Source: TMP-86 sp031394735 (GTDB lineage Bacteria > Pseudomonadota > Gammaproteobacteria > Steroidobacterales > Steroidobacteraceae). Taken from it: 40,896 nucleotides of DNA. The stretch lies in the NCBI GenBank assembly GCA_031394735.1, contig JANMXI010000061.1, positions 1-40,896 on the forward strand, read 5' to 3'. Shown one piece after another: positions 32,437 through 40,674 of the stretch (position 1 is the first letter of the stretch; each line of letters starts with the position of its first letter). The notes beneath the pieces are model-generated. The model saw only the letters and a program-made list of their open reading frames with translations, was not told the DNA's origin and ran no database searches. Position numbers and translations under genes: made by a program.

Positions 32437-33540
32437 TTATGATTGCAGCAGCACGGCCCCGTTGGCGTGCCAGCTCAAATAGACTTCATCGCTCCAATCG
32501 ATCTGCAGTTCGGAATCGCGCCGCTCGTTCTGCGCGAACACCGTCACCACCTTGCCCGATTCGGTCTTGATTCGATACGTGGAGCGGTTACCCAGGTAGC
32601 CCAACTCCCACACCGTACCCTTCAACCGGTTGGTGCGCGGATCTTCCGGCGCCTGCTTGCTCAGCCGGATCTTTTCAGGCCGCAGGGCGACCCACACGCG
32701 CTGCCCCACCGCAAAGCGCCCCAGATCGTCGACGAATAGCTTACAGCCCGTCTCGGCGCAGTCGACGCTGATCAACCCCGGTTCGGTGGCGGTGATCTGT
32801 CCTTCGAATAAATTGGTGGTGCCGATGAAATCCGCCACGAACCGGCTCTGCGGAAACTCGTAGATCCGCGCAGGCGTGTCCACCTGCACGGTCTGCCCGC
32901 GGTTCATCACGGCGATCCGCGTCGACAAAGCCATCGCTTCATCTTGGTCGTGAGTGACGAACACGAAGGTGATGCCCACCTTGTACTGGATGTTCATCAG
33001 CTCGAACTGCGTCTGCTCACGCAGCTTCTTGTCCAGCGCGCTCAAGGGTTCATCGAGCAGCAAGACCTTGGGCCGACGGATCAGCGCGCGCGCGAGCGCC
33101 ACCCGTTGCCGCTGCCCGCCCGACAGTTGATGCGGTTTGCGCTTGCCCAACGTGCCGAGTTGCACCATGTCGAGCGCCTCTTGGATCTGTGCGCGCTTGT
33201 CTTCGGTCGACAATGGCAACCGCCGCAGGCCATAACCGACGTTCTGCTCCACGCTCATGTGCGGAAACAGCGCATAGGATTGAAACATCATGTTGACCGG
33301 GCGCTCATACGGCGGCGCATTGGTCATGTCTATGCCGTCGATGAGAATACGGCCGGTGCTCGGGCGGGTGAACCCGGCCAACATGCGCAACAGCGTGGTC
33401 TTGCCGCAGCCCGAAGCGCCCACCAGAGCGAACATTTCGCCCTTGTAGATTTTCAGATTCACATTGTCGACTGCGGCGAAACTGCCGAAGGACTTGCTCA
33501 CGCCTTCGATGACGATCTGCGGCGTGGCCTGCGGATCCAT
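32437..33540 (-). CDS. PotG-like ABC transporter ATPase without transporter partners
   Basis: A 367-residue ATPase of the polyamine/opine importer (PotA/PotG, FbpC) group. Walker A is GASGCGKT (41-48), then FQSYALFPHMSVEQNVGYGL, signature LSGGQRQR, Walker B KVLLLDEPLSALD, switch THDQDEAM, and a C-terminal TOBE domain (VALRPEKIRLS; YLGNRSTYRIKTESGKVVTV). No permease or binding protein gene accompanies it in this window. The start is uncertain: ATG at 33540 gives the family length, while GTG at 33582 would start 8 bases after the upstream stop. A longer reading to 34176 overlaps the GcvT-like gene and is rejected. It may energise a transporter encoded elsewhere. Confidence 0.87.
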   Translation of the reverse strand: MDPQATPQIVIEGVSKSFGSFAAVDNVNLKIYKGEMFALVGASGCGKTTLLRMLAGFTRPSTGRILIDGIDMTNAPPYERPVNMMFQSYALFPHMSVEQNVGYGLRRLPLSTEDKRAQIQEALDMVQLGTLGKRKPHQLSGGQRQRVALARALIRRPKVLLLDEPLSALDKKLREQTQFELMNIQYKVGITFVFVTHDQDEAMALSTRIAVMNRGQTVQVDTPARIYEFPQSRFVADFIGTTNLFEGQITATEPGLISVDCAETGCKLFVDDLGRFAVGQRVWVALRPEKIRLSKQAPEDPRTNRLKGTVWELGYLGNRSTYRIKTESGKVVTVFAQNERRDSELQIDWSDEVYLSWHANGAVLLQS

Positions 33541-33590
33541 CCACGGTCGATCGGCCACCGATTTGAGCTGGGAGGCGATCACCTGATTGT

Positions 33591-34799
33591 TCAGCAATCC
33601 GCCGGCGGGGTTGCACGCCGGCGCGCCGGCGCGAAGAAGGGCTTTTCCACCACCACCGCCTGGACCATCCTTCGCTCCCACACCAATTCGCGATTCAAGT
33701 AGATCTCCGTCCAGAAAGACGCACCGAGCCGGAAATGCGGCGCCTCGACCATAGCAAGGGCGATGTTGCGCTTGCAAGTTGGCGACCAGATTGCGGAGGT
33801 GACACTGCCGATTTCGCGGTTTCCCGCCTGATCCAGGTACAACAGGGAATTGACCGCCGGCTTGTTGCCCTCGATGTCGAGGCCGACGAGCTGCCGCGCG
33901 ATGCCACGCTGTTGTTCCCGCAACAAGGCACGCCGGCCGTTGAAATGACCCTTGTCGAAATCCACCAGCCACTGCAAACCCAATTCCAAGGGCGAGCGGT
34001 CGCGGCCTAAGCGGATGGTGTGCTCGCTGGAGACGAAATCGACGTTCGGACTGAGAAACCCAGCTTCGATGCGCGCGATGTTCAGCGCCTGCGAGCCGAT
34101 GGCGCGGATGCCGCGGGTTCTCCCCGCCAGCATCAGCCGATCCCAGATCGTCACGGCCTGTGAGGGATCCATCCACAGCTCATAGCCCAGATCGCCAGTG
34201 AATCCGGTTCGCGAGGCCATGATGTTCATGCCATTCACCACGAAATGGCGCGTCTCGAACGGCTTGACCTGTTCGATGCCCTGCAGCCCGAACGCCTTGA
34301 GCGTGGCGCAGGAGGTGGGACCCTGCACGGCGAGCGCGGCGATTTCTTCAGTGACTTCGGTCACCTGGACGTCGAACCCCAGCGCCGATTCCAACAGCCA
34401 GTCGATCTGCCGTTCAGCGGTGCAGAGGCGATACTCCTGCGGGCCAACGCGAAAAATCGTGCCGTCATCGATGAGGTGTCCGGCGTCATTGCACCACACG
34501 CAATACATGACGCGGTCCTGCTTGAGCTTGCCGATGTCGCGGGTCACCAGCCGGTTCAGGTAGCCCTGCGCCTCGCTGCCGGTGATCCGGTACTTCACCA
34601 TGGGTGTCAGATCGAACAGCGTGGTCGCATTGCGGATCGCAAAGTATTCCTGGTCCACCGTAGTGAACACGTCGACCGTGGTGTAACCGGCCCAGGGTAT
34701 GAAGGCGTCGACCTGCGACAAATCGCGGGCGCGATCGTGAAACGGCGTTCGCAACAGCGGCTGCTTGAAATGACTTGGTTTGGAAACGGGTTCGGCCAT
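33591..34799 (-). CDS. GcvT-like aminomethyltransferase family protein
   Basis: A 402-residue protein with the GcvT/YgfZ fold. The folate-binding domain spans the N-terminal two thirds (IRNATTLFDLTPMVKYRITG; VTRDIGKLKQDRVMYCVWCNDAGHLIDDG; RTGFTGDLGYELWMD). A C-terminal beta-barrel domain follows (SAIWSPTCKRNIALAMV). Members move one-carbon units from N-methyl or S-methyl substrates to THF, as in DMSP demethylase and the GcvT domains of dimethylglycine dehydrogenase. As a stand-alone protein behind two flavin-type oxidoreductases, it may capture formaldehyde-level carbon they release (inference). It starts 1 bp after the stop of the preceding gene. No glycine-cleavage genes are nearby, so it is probably not GcvT itself. 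Confidence 0.82.
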   Translation of the reverse strand: MAEPVSKPSHFKQPLLRTPFHDRARDLSQVDAFIPWAGYTTVDVFTTVDQEYFAIRNATTLFDLTPMVKYRITGSEAQGYLNRLVTRDIGKLKQDRVMYCVWCNDAGHLIDDGTIFRVGPQEYRLCTAERQIDWLLESALGFDVQVTEVTEEIAALAVQGPTSCATLKAFGLQGIEQVKPFETRHFVVNGMNIMASRTGFTGDLGYELWMDPSQAVTIWDRLMLAGRTRGIRAIGSQALNIARIEAGFLSPNVDFVSSEHTIRLGRDRSPLELGLQWLVDFDKGHFNGRRALLREQQRGIARQLVGLDIEGNKPAVNSLLYLDQAGNREIGSVTSAIWSPTCKRNIALAMVEAPHFRLGASFWTEIYLNRELVWERRMVQAVVVEKPFFAPARRRATPPADC

Positions 34800-34800
34800 G

Positions 34801-36369
34801 TCAGTTCATCCCGATGATGCGACGTGCCGCATTACGGCCCGGCAGGCCGGTGACGCCACCGCCCGGGTGTGAGCCCGCGCCGCATAGAAACAGACCCGGC
34901 ATGGGCGTCGAGTACTGAGCCGCGCCGGGCACCGGGCGAACCATGAAAAATTGATCGAAGGCGAATTCGGCATGATGCCAATGTCCGCCGCTGATCTTGA
35001 AGTCGCGCTCGATATCCTGCGGCGTTACCAGCTCGCTCGCTGCGATCTGGGCACTCACGCCCGGCGCAAATTTTTCGATGCGTCGGACCGCAATGTCGAT
35101 GAAGGACTGCCGCGACGCCTCCCAACCGCCTTTCAAATCATACGGCGCATATTGCACGATCGCCGACAACACATGCTTGCCGGCCGGCGCCAGCGTTGCA
35201 TCGTCGAGGCTGGGTACGCTGATCTCCAGGACGGGCTCCTGTGAGTATTCACCATACTTGGAATGATTGTAGGCGCGCTCGATATGGTCCAGTGACGGTG
35301 AAATCAGCAATCGGCCGCGCAACTGCTGCGCGGAGACACCGGTGAACGTCGGCAGATCATTCAATGCCAGGTGCAATTTAGCGGCAAGGCCGCGGCTGCG
35401 AAGATGCCGCACACTGCGCACAAACCCGGTATCCAGGTATCGGGAACCCAGCAGCCCCAACAGCGTGGTCTTCGGATCCGCACCGGATATCACCGTGCGC
35501 GCGCTGATTTTCTCGCCGTCGGCAAGCTCAACCCCGGCCGCTCGATCCGATTCCACGAGGATGCGGCTCACCGCTGCGTTCAGTCGAATCTGAGCGCCCG
35601 ACGAGCGCGCGCTCGCGGCGAGCGCCTCGCAGAGCGCACCCATGCCGCCCTTTGCCACCGACATTTCATGGCCGCCCGCGCCCTCGCAGGCCAGTCGATA
35701 CAACAGCGACAGCACGGTTCCCGGCGTGCGCGGTCCGTAGTTCGTGCCGAGTGTCGCATCCAGGCCCAGCGCGCCCTTTAGTTCAGCGGTTTCAAAATGT
35801 TCCTCGAGCAGATCGTAGACATTCATGCCGCCGATGCGCAGCAGCTCACGCATGTCGCGCCGACCCAGCTTGCGAAGCTTCCACCCTAGCCGCAGCAAGG
35901 AAAGCTTGTCTTTCATCTCATTGGTGCCCAGGCGCGGCGGGGGCGCATCCAGGGCGGACAGGAGGACGGCGGCAAATTTCCGCATTTGCGCCGTGTAGGC
36001 CGCAAAGCTCGCCGCGTCACGAGAGGACACAGCCGCCAACCCCGCAGCATCGACCGTGAAGGGCGACTGGTCTTCGCGCAAGGCCGTAGTGGACAGTCGA
36101 CGCGCCGCGAGCGTCAGGCCGTGCCGCATCAGGCTCAGCTCGCTCACCATGTCTGCCGACATCAGGTGCAGAAAGTGCGCACAGGCGGAGACTTTGAACC
36201 CCGGCGCGAATTCGCGCGTGACCGCGGCACCGCCCACCTGCCCTGCCGATTCCACGACGAGCACGGATTTCCCGGCTCGCGCCAGATACGCGGCGCATAC
36301 CAGACCATTGTGACCGGCACCGATCACCACGCAGTCGTAAGTCGATCCCTTGGATACGGAGGTGTTCAA
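34801..36369 (-). CDS. Phytoene desaturase-like FAD oxidoreductase (first copy)
   Basis: About 522 residues. FAD-binding VVIGAGHNGLVCAAYLARAG and VVESAGQVGGAAVTREF are at the N-terminus. A C-terminal LFLCGAGSHPGGGVTGLPGRN closes the flavin site, as in CrtI/PYROXD2 proteins. It is about a third identical by eye to the adjacent gene at 36366-37967, so the two are a tandem duplicate or a heteromeric pair. The start is taken as TTG at 36369, which overlaps the upstream stop as TTGA and has AAGGCGG seven bases before it. An in-frame ATG at 36474 would lie deep inside the neighbour. No carotenoid genes are nearby, so a carotenoid role is unlikely; oxidation of an amine is the contextual guess. Confidence 0.8.
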   Translation of the reverse strand: MNTSVSKGSTYDCVVIGAGHNGLVCAAYLARAGKSVLVVESAGQVGGAAVTREFAPGFKVSACAHFLHLMSADMVSELSLMRHGLTLAARRLSTTALREDQSPFTVDAAGLAAVSSRDAASFAAYTAQMRKFAAVLLSALDAPPPRLGTNEMKDKLSLLRLGWKLRKLGRRDMRELLRIGGMNVYDLLEEHFETAELKGALGLDATLGTNYGPRTPGTVLSLLYRLACEGAGGHEMSVAKGGMGALCEALAASARSSGAQIRLNAAVSRILVESDRAAGVELADGEKISARTVISGADPKTTLLGLLGSRYLDTGFVRSVRHLRSRGLAAKLHLALNDLPTFTGVSAQQLRGRLLISPSLDHIERAYNHSKYGEYSQEPVLEISVPSLDDATLAPAGKHVLSAIVQYAPYDLKGGWEASRQSFIDIAVRRIEKFAPGVSAQIAASELVTPQDIERDFKISGGHWHHAEFAFDQFFMVRPVPGAAQYSTPMPGLFLCGAGSHPGGGVTGLPGRNAARRIIGMN

Positions 36370-37967
36370 TGGGCCGCCTTCACGCTGCGCGATGCATCGC
36401 GCAGAATGGCACGCGCAGCATTGGCACCCGGCGCACCCATCACGCCGCCGCCCGGATGCGTACTCGAACCGCACATGTACATACCGCGGACAGGACCGCG
36501 GTACTGTGCGTAACCGGGGATCGGACGATTGAACAGCAATTGATCCAAGGTCAGTTCACCTTGAAAGATGTTGCCTTCAGTGAGGCCCACTTCGTTTTCG
36601 ATATCCCAGGGCGTGCGGATTTCCGCATGCAGGATCAAGTTCTTGAAGTCAGGACTGTGCTCGGCGATGGTGTTGATGACCGTATCGCCGAAGGCCTGTC
36701 GCTTGGCGGCAGTCCACTCGCCATCGGCCAGACGGTACGGACAGTACTGGACGAACACGGACATGTAATGCTTGCCGTTGGGCGTCATGGTCGGATCGAT
36801 CTGCGTCGGAATGAGCATGTCGATGTACGGCGCCTGCGACCAGCGCCCCGCCTTCCAGTCATCGTAGGCGCGCTCGACCATCTCGATGGTGTCGGTCACA
36901 TGCAGGTCGCCCCGAATGCACGGCGAACCGGCCGGAATCGCCGGAAAGGTCGGCAGTGCGTCCAACGCGATGTTCAATTTGCCAGAAGAACCGCGAATCT
37001 TGAAATTCTTCACCTGGCGCACGAACTCCGAGGGCAGGTCAGCTTCGTCCATGGTGTTGAGAAAGGTGCGCCGCACATCCATGTTGGAGATGACCCGCGG
37101 CGCGAAGATCTCCTCGCCTCCCGCCAGTCGCACACCGACGGCACGCTCATTGCGCACCAGGATTTTCTCCACCGGCGCGGAGGCGCGAATGCTGCCGCCG
37201 CTGGCTTTGAAGGACTCGCCCAGCGCTTGCGTGATCGCGCCCATGCCGCCACGAGCAAATCCCCAGGCGCCGACGGTGTCGTCGATGTCGCCCATGTAGT
37301 GATGCAGCAGGACGTACGCCGATCCCGGCGAGCGCGGCCCCAGCGCCGTGCCGATGATGGAACTGCCGGAGAAGTGCGCCTTGACGATTTCACTTTCGAA
37401 ATACTCGTCGAGAAAATCCGCCGCGCTCATGGTCCAGAAGCGCAGCGTCTCGACCATGCGCTGTTCACCCATGTTGTGGAAGCGCTTCCCCAGATACAAC
37501 AGCTCTTGAATATCGCGCGGCTTGAAGGAGGTCGGATCGGGCGGCTCGCGCATCAACAGCGGCTTGATGAACTTGCATTGCCGCATGACATCGCGGGCAT
37601 ACCGATCGTAGCTCTCCGCATCGCGCTTGGAATGGCGCGCGATCTCGCGCCGAAACGCATCGTGATTGTCGTACACCGCCAGATGTCCGCCGTCACGCAT
37701 CATCGTGCAGCCCCCTTCATAGGGAATGACCTGCAGACCGTACTTGGGCAGTTCGAGGTAGCGGATGATCTCCGGCCGCAGCAGACTGCAAACGTAGGAG
37801 CAATTCGAGTAGGTAAACTCCGGATACAACTGCCGGCTGACCGCCGCACCGCCAATGTAATCGTTGCGTTCGAGCACCAGCACTTTGAGACCGGCACGCG
37901 ACAGATAGCCGCCGGCCACCAGACCGTTGTGGCCCGCGCCGACGATGATGGCGTCGAGATCCTTCAA
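36366..37967 (-). CDS. Phytoene desaturase-like FAD oxidoreductase (second copy, PYROXD2-like)
   Basis: A 533-residue flavoprotein: IIVGAGHNGLVAGGYLSRAG with LVLERNDYIGGAAVSRQLYP at the N-terminus, a middle segment VLLHHYMGDIDDTVGAWGF with RGGMGAITQALGES, and C-terminal MYMCGSSTHPGGGVMGAPG. These are the conserved features of CrtI/PYROXD2-type oxidoreductases. The ATG overlaps the aminotransferase stop as ATGA (37964-37967), and its own stop overlaps the paralogous gene downstream. The pairing with a class III aminotransferase and a GcvT-like protein suggests oxidation of an N-methylated amino compound; the substrate is unknown. Confidence 0.85.
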   Translation of the reverse strand: MKDLDAIIVGAGHNGLVAGGYLSRAGLKVLVLERNDYIGGAAVSRQLYPEFTYSNCSYVCSLLRPEIIRYLELPKYGLQVIPYEGGCTMMRDGGHLAVYDNHDAFRREIARHSKRDAESYDRYARDVMRQCKFIKPLLMREPPDPTSFKPRDIQELLYLGKRFHNMGEQRMVETLRFWTMSAADFLDEYFESEIVKAHFSGSSIIGTALGPRSPGSAYVLLHHYMGDIDDTVGAWGFARGGMGAITQALGESFKASGGSIRASAPVEKILVRNERAVGVRLAGGEEIFAPRVISNMDVRRTFLNTMDEADLPSEFVRQVKNFKIRGSSGKLNIALDALPTFPAIPAGSPCIRGDLHVTDTIEMVERAYDDWKAGRWSQAPYIDMLIPTQIDPTMTPNGKHYMSVFVQYCPYRLADGEWTAAKRQAFGDTVINTIAEHSPDFKNLILHAEIRTPWDIENEVGLTEGNIFQGELTLDQLLFNRPIPGYAQYRGPVRGMYMCGSSTHPGGGVMGAPGANAARAILRDASRSVKAAH

Positions 37968-39295
37968 GCGGACACTTTGTCGATCTTCACGCCGCCGGCC
38001 TGCAAGGTCGTGTCCACGGCGATTTCAAACGCCTTGAGCGTATCCTTCAAGCACGAGTCGTCATGCGCTTCGCAGATGAACCACGGTTCACGTGAATCCG
38101 GTTCGCAGAGAATCAATTCATCGTGCAACACACGAGCCATGGCATCGTAGAATGAATAATCACTGCCCTTCCAGTCGCGGTAGTTGCGAGGCGGTTCGGC
38201 GGCGAAGTACAGACCGCTCATGGAGGGGTGACCGACGAAACTGTGCGCAATGCCGCGGGCATTGAGCACCGCGCGCATACCGGCGCGCAGGCGTGTGCCG
38301 TACTCGGCGATCGTTTTCAGCGCATCGGTCTCATCCAAAATCTCCAGCGTCTTTTCCGCGGCAGCCATCGATACGGCATGCGCCGTATAGGTGCCTCCAT
38401 GCGCCACGCCTTTGCCGAGCTTGCGCATGATTTTCTCACGTCCGGCCAGCACCGAAATCGGATAGCCGTTACCGACCGCCTTCGCAAAGGTGCACAGGTC
38501 CGCGTGAATCCCGTACAACTCCTGCACACCGCCGCGCGCCACGCGGAAGCCCGTCTTCACCTCGTCGATGAGCAGCACCACACCGTACTTGTCGCACAGA
38601 TCCCGCGCCACCTTCAAATATTCCGGCTCGGCCGCAATCCCCAAGCAATTGCCCATGATGGGCTCGATGAGCATGCACGCCAGGCGATCGCCGTTGCGCT
38701 TGAACACATCTTCCAGTTGATTGGCATCATTCGCCTGAACGAAATGCGCGAAGCTTCGCGAACTGACCGGAATGCCCTCGCTATAGGGCTTCACCTCGGG
38801 GTCACCGACCTGCGACCATTGATCCATCGGCGTGAACCACATCGCCGCATCGAACAACCCGTGATAGCTGCCTTCGAGGATGACGTAATCGTCCTTGCCG
38901 GTATAGGCGCGGGCCAGGCGCAATCCCGCCATGACCGCTTCGGTGCCGGAATTGGAAAAGCGGACGAGTTCAGCGGCCGGCACCATTTTGGAAATGCGCT
39001 CGGCAACGGTGAGTTCCCGCTCGGTGGACAAGGCGAATACGCCGCCCACCTTCATACCCTCCATGGCCGCCGCATCCACGCGCGGATCGGCATAGCCCAG
39101 AATCGCCGGTCCGTATCCCAGCCGGTAGTCGACGTATACGTTGTCATCCAGATCGGTGACGCGGGCGCCGCGGCCGTGCTTTACGTAAATCGTGCGATCT
39201 TCGCCCCAATAGCGAAAATTCGACGCCACACCCAGGGGAAGTTTTTTGATTGCGCGCTGAAAATGAGCATGGCTCTTGGTGAGGTCTCTGGGCAT
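37964..39295 (-). CDS. Class III PLP-dependent aminotransferase (glutamate-1-semialdehyde aminotransferase-like)
   Basis: A 443-residue fold-type I PLP enzyme. VRFSNSGTEAVMAGLRLARA and EGSYHG bind the cofactor phosphate and ring; Asp244 (LLIDEVKTGFR) and Lys272 (CTFAKAVGNGYP) are the pyridine-nitrogen and Schiff-base residues. It resembles glutamate-1-semialdehyde 2,1-aminomutase, but the catabolic operon argues against a heme role. The ATG at 39295 is preferred because GGAG lies six bases upstream; the ATG at 39307 has none. It is the first gene of the operon running to 31290, facing the Rieske gene across a 214-bp promoter region. Transamination of a demethylated or cleaved amine is the likely type of reaction (inference). 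Confidence 0.85.
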   Translation of the reverse strand: MPRDLTKSHAHFQRAIKKLPLGVASNFRYWGEDRTIYVKHGRGARVTDLDDNVYVDYRLGYGPAILGYADPRVDAAAMEGMKVGGVFALSTERELTVAERISKMVPAAELVRFSNSGTEAVMAGLRLARAYTGKDDYVILEGSYHGLFDAAMWFTPMDQWSQVGDPEVKPYSEGIPVSSRSFAHFVQANDANQLEDVFKRNGDRLACMLIEPIMGNCLGIAAEPEYLKVARDLCDKYGVVLLIDEVKTGFRVARGGVQELYGIHADLCTFAKAVGNGYPISVLAGREKIMRKLGKGVAHGGTYTAHAVSMAAAEKTLEILDETDALKTIAEYGTRLRAGMRAVLNARGIAHSFVGHPSMSGLYFAAEPPRNYRDWKGSDYSFYDAMARVLHDELILCEPDSREPWFICEAHDDSCLKDTLKAFEIAVDTTLQAGGVKIDKVSA

Positions 39296-39371
39296 GGGGC
39301 GCTCCATCTCGTTCGTGGGTGTTGTAACCGGTCGCGAGAACCTACCATTGCAGCACCCCGGCGTCCACATT

Positions 39372-39389
39372 TTTATATCACCATATAAA
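39372..39389. promoter_or_regulatory. 18-bp perfect palindrome between the aminotransferase operon and the Rieske gene
   Basis: TTTATAT-CACC-ATATAAA is a perfect 7-4-7 inverted repeat lying 77 bp upstream of the aminotransferase start. It contains TATAAA on both strands, so it may be a repressor site overlapping the -10 of the minus-strand operon, or itself the AT-rich core of that promoter. The 4-bp spacer matches that of the TTCAAT palindrome at 20300. A TetR-type regulator is a reasonable binder, but none is encoded next to it. Confidence 0.4.
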
Positions 39390-39462
39390 GCCAAGGAATT
39401 ACACCATTAATCTAAATAAATAGGCATATCCCGCACATTTTTCACTTGCCAAAGAGCGCTTT

Positions 39463-39490
39463 TTGAGAGTAACTTACATGCTCATATAAC
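39463..39490 (+). promoter_or_regulatory. Sigma-70-like promoter of the Rieske oxygenase gene
   Basis: TTGAGA (39463-39468) and TATAAC (39485-39490) are 16 bp apart, each matching consensus at five of six bases. The predicted start near 39497 is directly followed by AGGAGG (39498-39503), a full Shine-Dalgarno six bases before the GTG at 39510. The leader would therefore be only about 13 bases. Confidence 0.55.
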
Positions 39491-39509
39491 CCGCACCAGG
39501 AGGCCCAAC

Positions 39510-40673
39510 GTGACCAGCCTAGCCGCCGCCAAAGAAACCGCCTCCCCGACTCAAGCGCCGCACGCGTTGCCGGCGTGGGTTTACAACAACGCCGACATGA
39601 CGCGGCTCGAGTTGCAACGCATCCTCATGCCAAGCTGGCAGATCGTGTGCCACGTGAATGCCATCCCCAACTCCGGCGATTACGTGACGCTGGATATCGG
39701 GCCCGAGAGCGTATTTGCCGTGCGCGACCGCGACGGTGAAATCCGCGCTTTCCACAACGTGTGTCGCCATCGCGGCGCGAAGATTCTCGATGACCAGGGA
39801 AATTGCCCCGGCGCCATCACCTGCCCCTATCACGGCTGGTCGTACAAGCACGACGGCTCGCTCATCGGCATGCCGCTGAAGGAATCCTTCCCCGGCCTCG
39901 ACCGCTCCACGCACGGTCTGCGCAGTGTGCGCGTAGAGATTGCATTAGGGTTCGTCTTCGTTTGCCTGTCGGGCAATCCCCCGTCGGTGACCTCGATGTG
40001 GGGCGATCTCGCCAAGGAATTCGAGCCCTACCATTTCGACAAGATGGTGCCGATCGCGCCGTTCTACTTCGAGATGTGGGAAGCGGACTGGAAGGTCGCG
40101 ATGGACAACTACCTGGAGTCCTATCACGTGCCGCTGGGTCACCCCGGCCTGAACCGAATGTTTACGCCGGATTTTGAGGACCAGGCATCGCGGCCCGGTA
40201 TCGCGCGTGGCGCAAGCTGGATGCGCGACACGCCCTCGACGCGCTGGTCAGAGCGCATGTACCAGCATCTGGCGCCACGCACCGCGACCCACTTGCCGGA
40301 GAAATTGCGCGGTTGCTGGCGTTTCTACAGCGTGTTGCCCAACTTAGGCATCGACGTGTTTCCCGATCAGATGTCGTTTTTCCAAGTGCTGCCGCGCGGC
40401 CCGGGGAAATGTGTCATTCGTGGCGGCATCTACGGCCTGCCCGATGCGCGGCGCGAGATGAAATTGCTGCGCTTTCTGGGCAATCGCATCAACATGCAGG
40501 TCAACAGCGAGGACCGCGGACTGTGCGCGCGCGTGCAGCGCGGGCTCGCCTCCAGCAGCTATCAGCCAGGCCCGTTGTCCAATCTCGAAGGCTGGATGCT
40601 AGAGTTCCACAATCTGCTGCGCGAGCGCATTCCGGAAGTCCGGCTGCCGAGCGCGCCGGCGCGATTCGCGTAA
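39510..40673 (+). CDS. Rieske-type oxygenase for a quaternary ammonium compound (GbcA/CntA/stachydrine demethylase group)
   Basis: A 387-residue oxygenase subunit. The Rieske [2Fe-2S] centre has Cys85/His87 (NVCRHRGAK) and Cys105/His108 (CPYHGWSYKHDG). The mononuclear iron site includes His206 and His211 in DNYLESYHVPLGH. The residue bridging the two centres, three before the first His, is Glu203, as I recall for CntA-type enzymes acting on quaternary ammonium compounds; most Rieske oxygenases have Asp there. Demethylation of glycine betaine to dimethylglycine would suit the cluster. Carnitine or stachydrine-like betaines are alternatives. No reductase partner (GbcB/CntB) is present up to the window end. 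The GTG start is fixed by AGGAGG. Confidence 0.87.
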   Translation: MTSLAAAKETASPTQAPHALPAWVYNNADMTRLELQRILMPSWQIVCHVNAIPNSGDYVTLDIGPESVFAVRDRDGEIRAFHNVCRHRGAKILDDQGNCPGAITCPYHGWSYKHDGSLIGMPLKESFPGLDRSTHGLRSVRVEIALGFVFVCLSGNPPSVTSMWGDLAKEFEPYHFDKMVPIAPFYFEMWEADWKVAMDNYLESYHVPLGHPGLNRMFTPDFEDQASRPGIARGASWMRDTPSTRWSERMYQHLAPRTATHLPEKLRGCWRFYSVLPNLGIDVFPDQMSFFQVLPRGPGKCVIRGGIYGLPDARREMKLLRFLGNRINMQVNSEDRGLCARVQRGLASSSYQPGPLSNLEGWMLEFHNLLRERIPEVRLPSAPARFA

Positions 40674-40674
40674 C

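Noticed and set aside
33594..34176. In-frame extension of the PotG-like ATPase over the GcvT-like gene
   Set aside because: The extension is antisense-like in composition. The ATPase core begins just after 33540.
34801..37967. Carotenoid biosynthesis (phytoene desaturase pair)
   Set aside because: There is no crtB, crtE or other carotenoid gene, and the operon partners are amine and C1 enzymes. The similarity is only to the shared flavoprotein fold.
37964..39295. Heme biosynthesis enzyme HemL
   Set aside because: It shares the fold and motifs, but the operon is catabolic and no tetrapyrrole gene is present.
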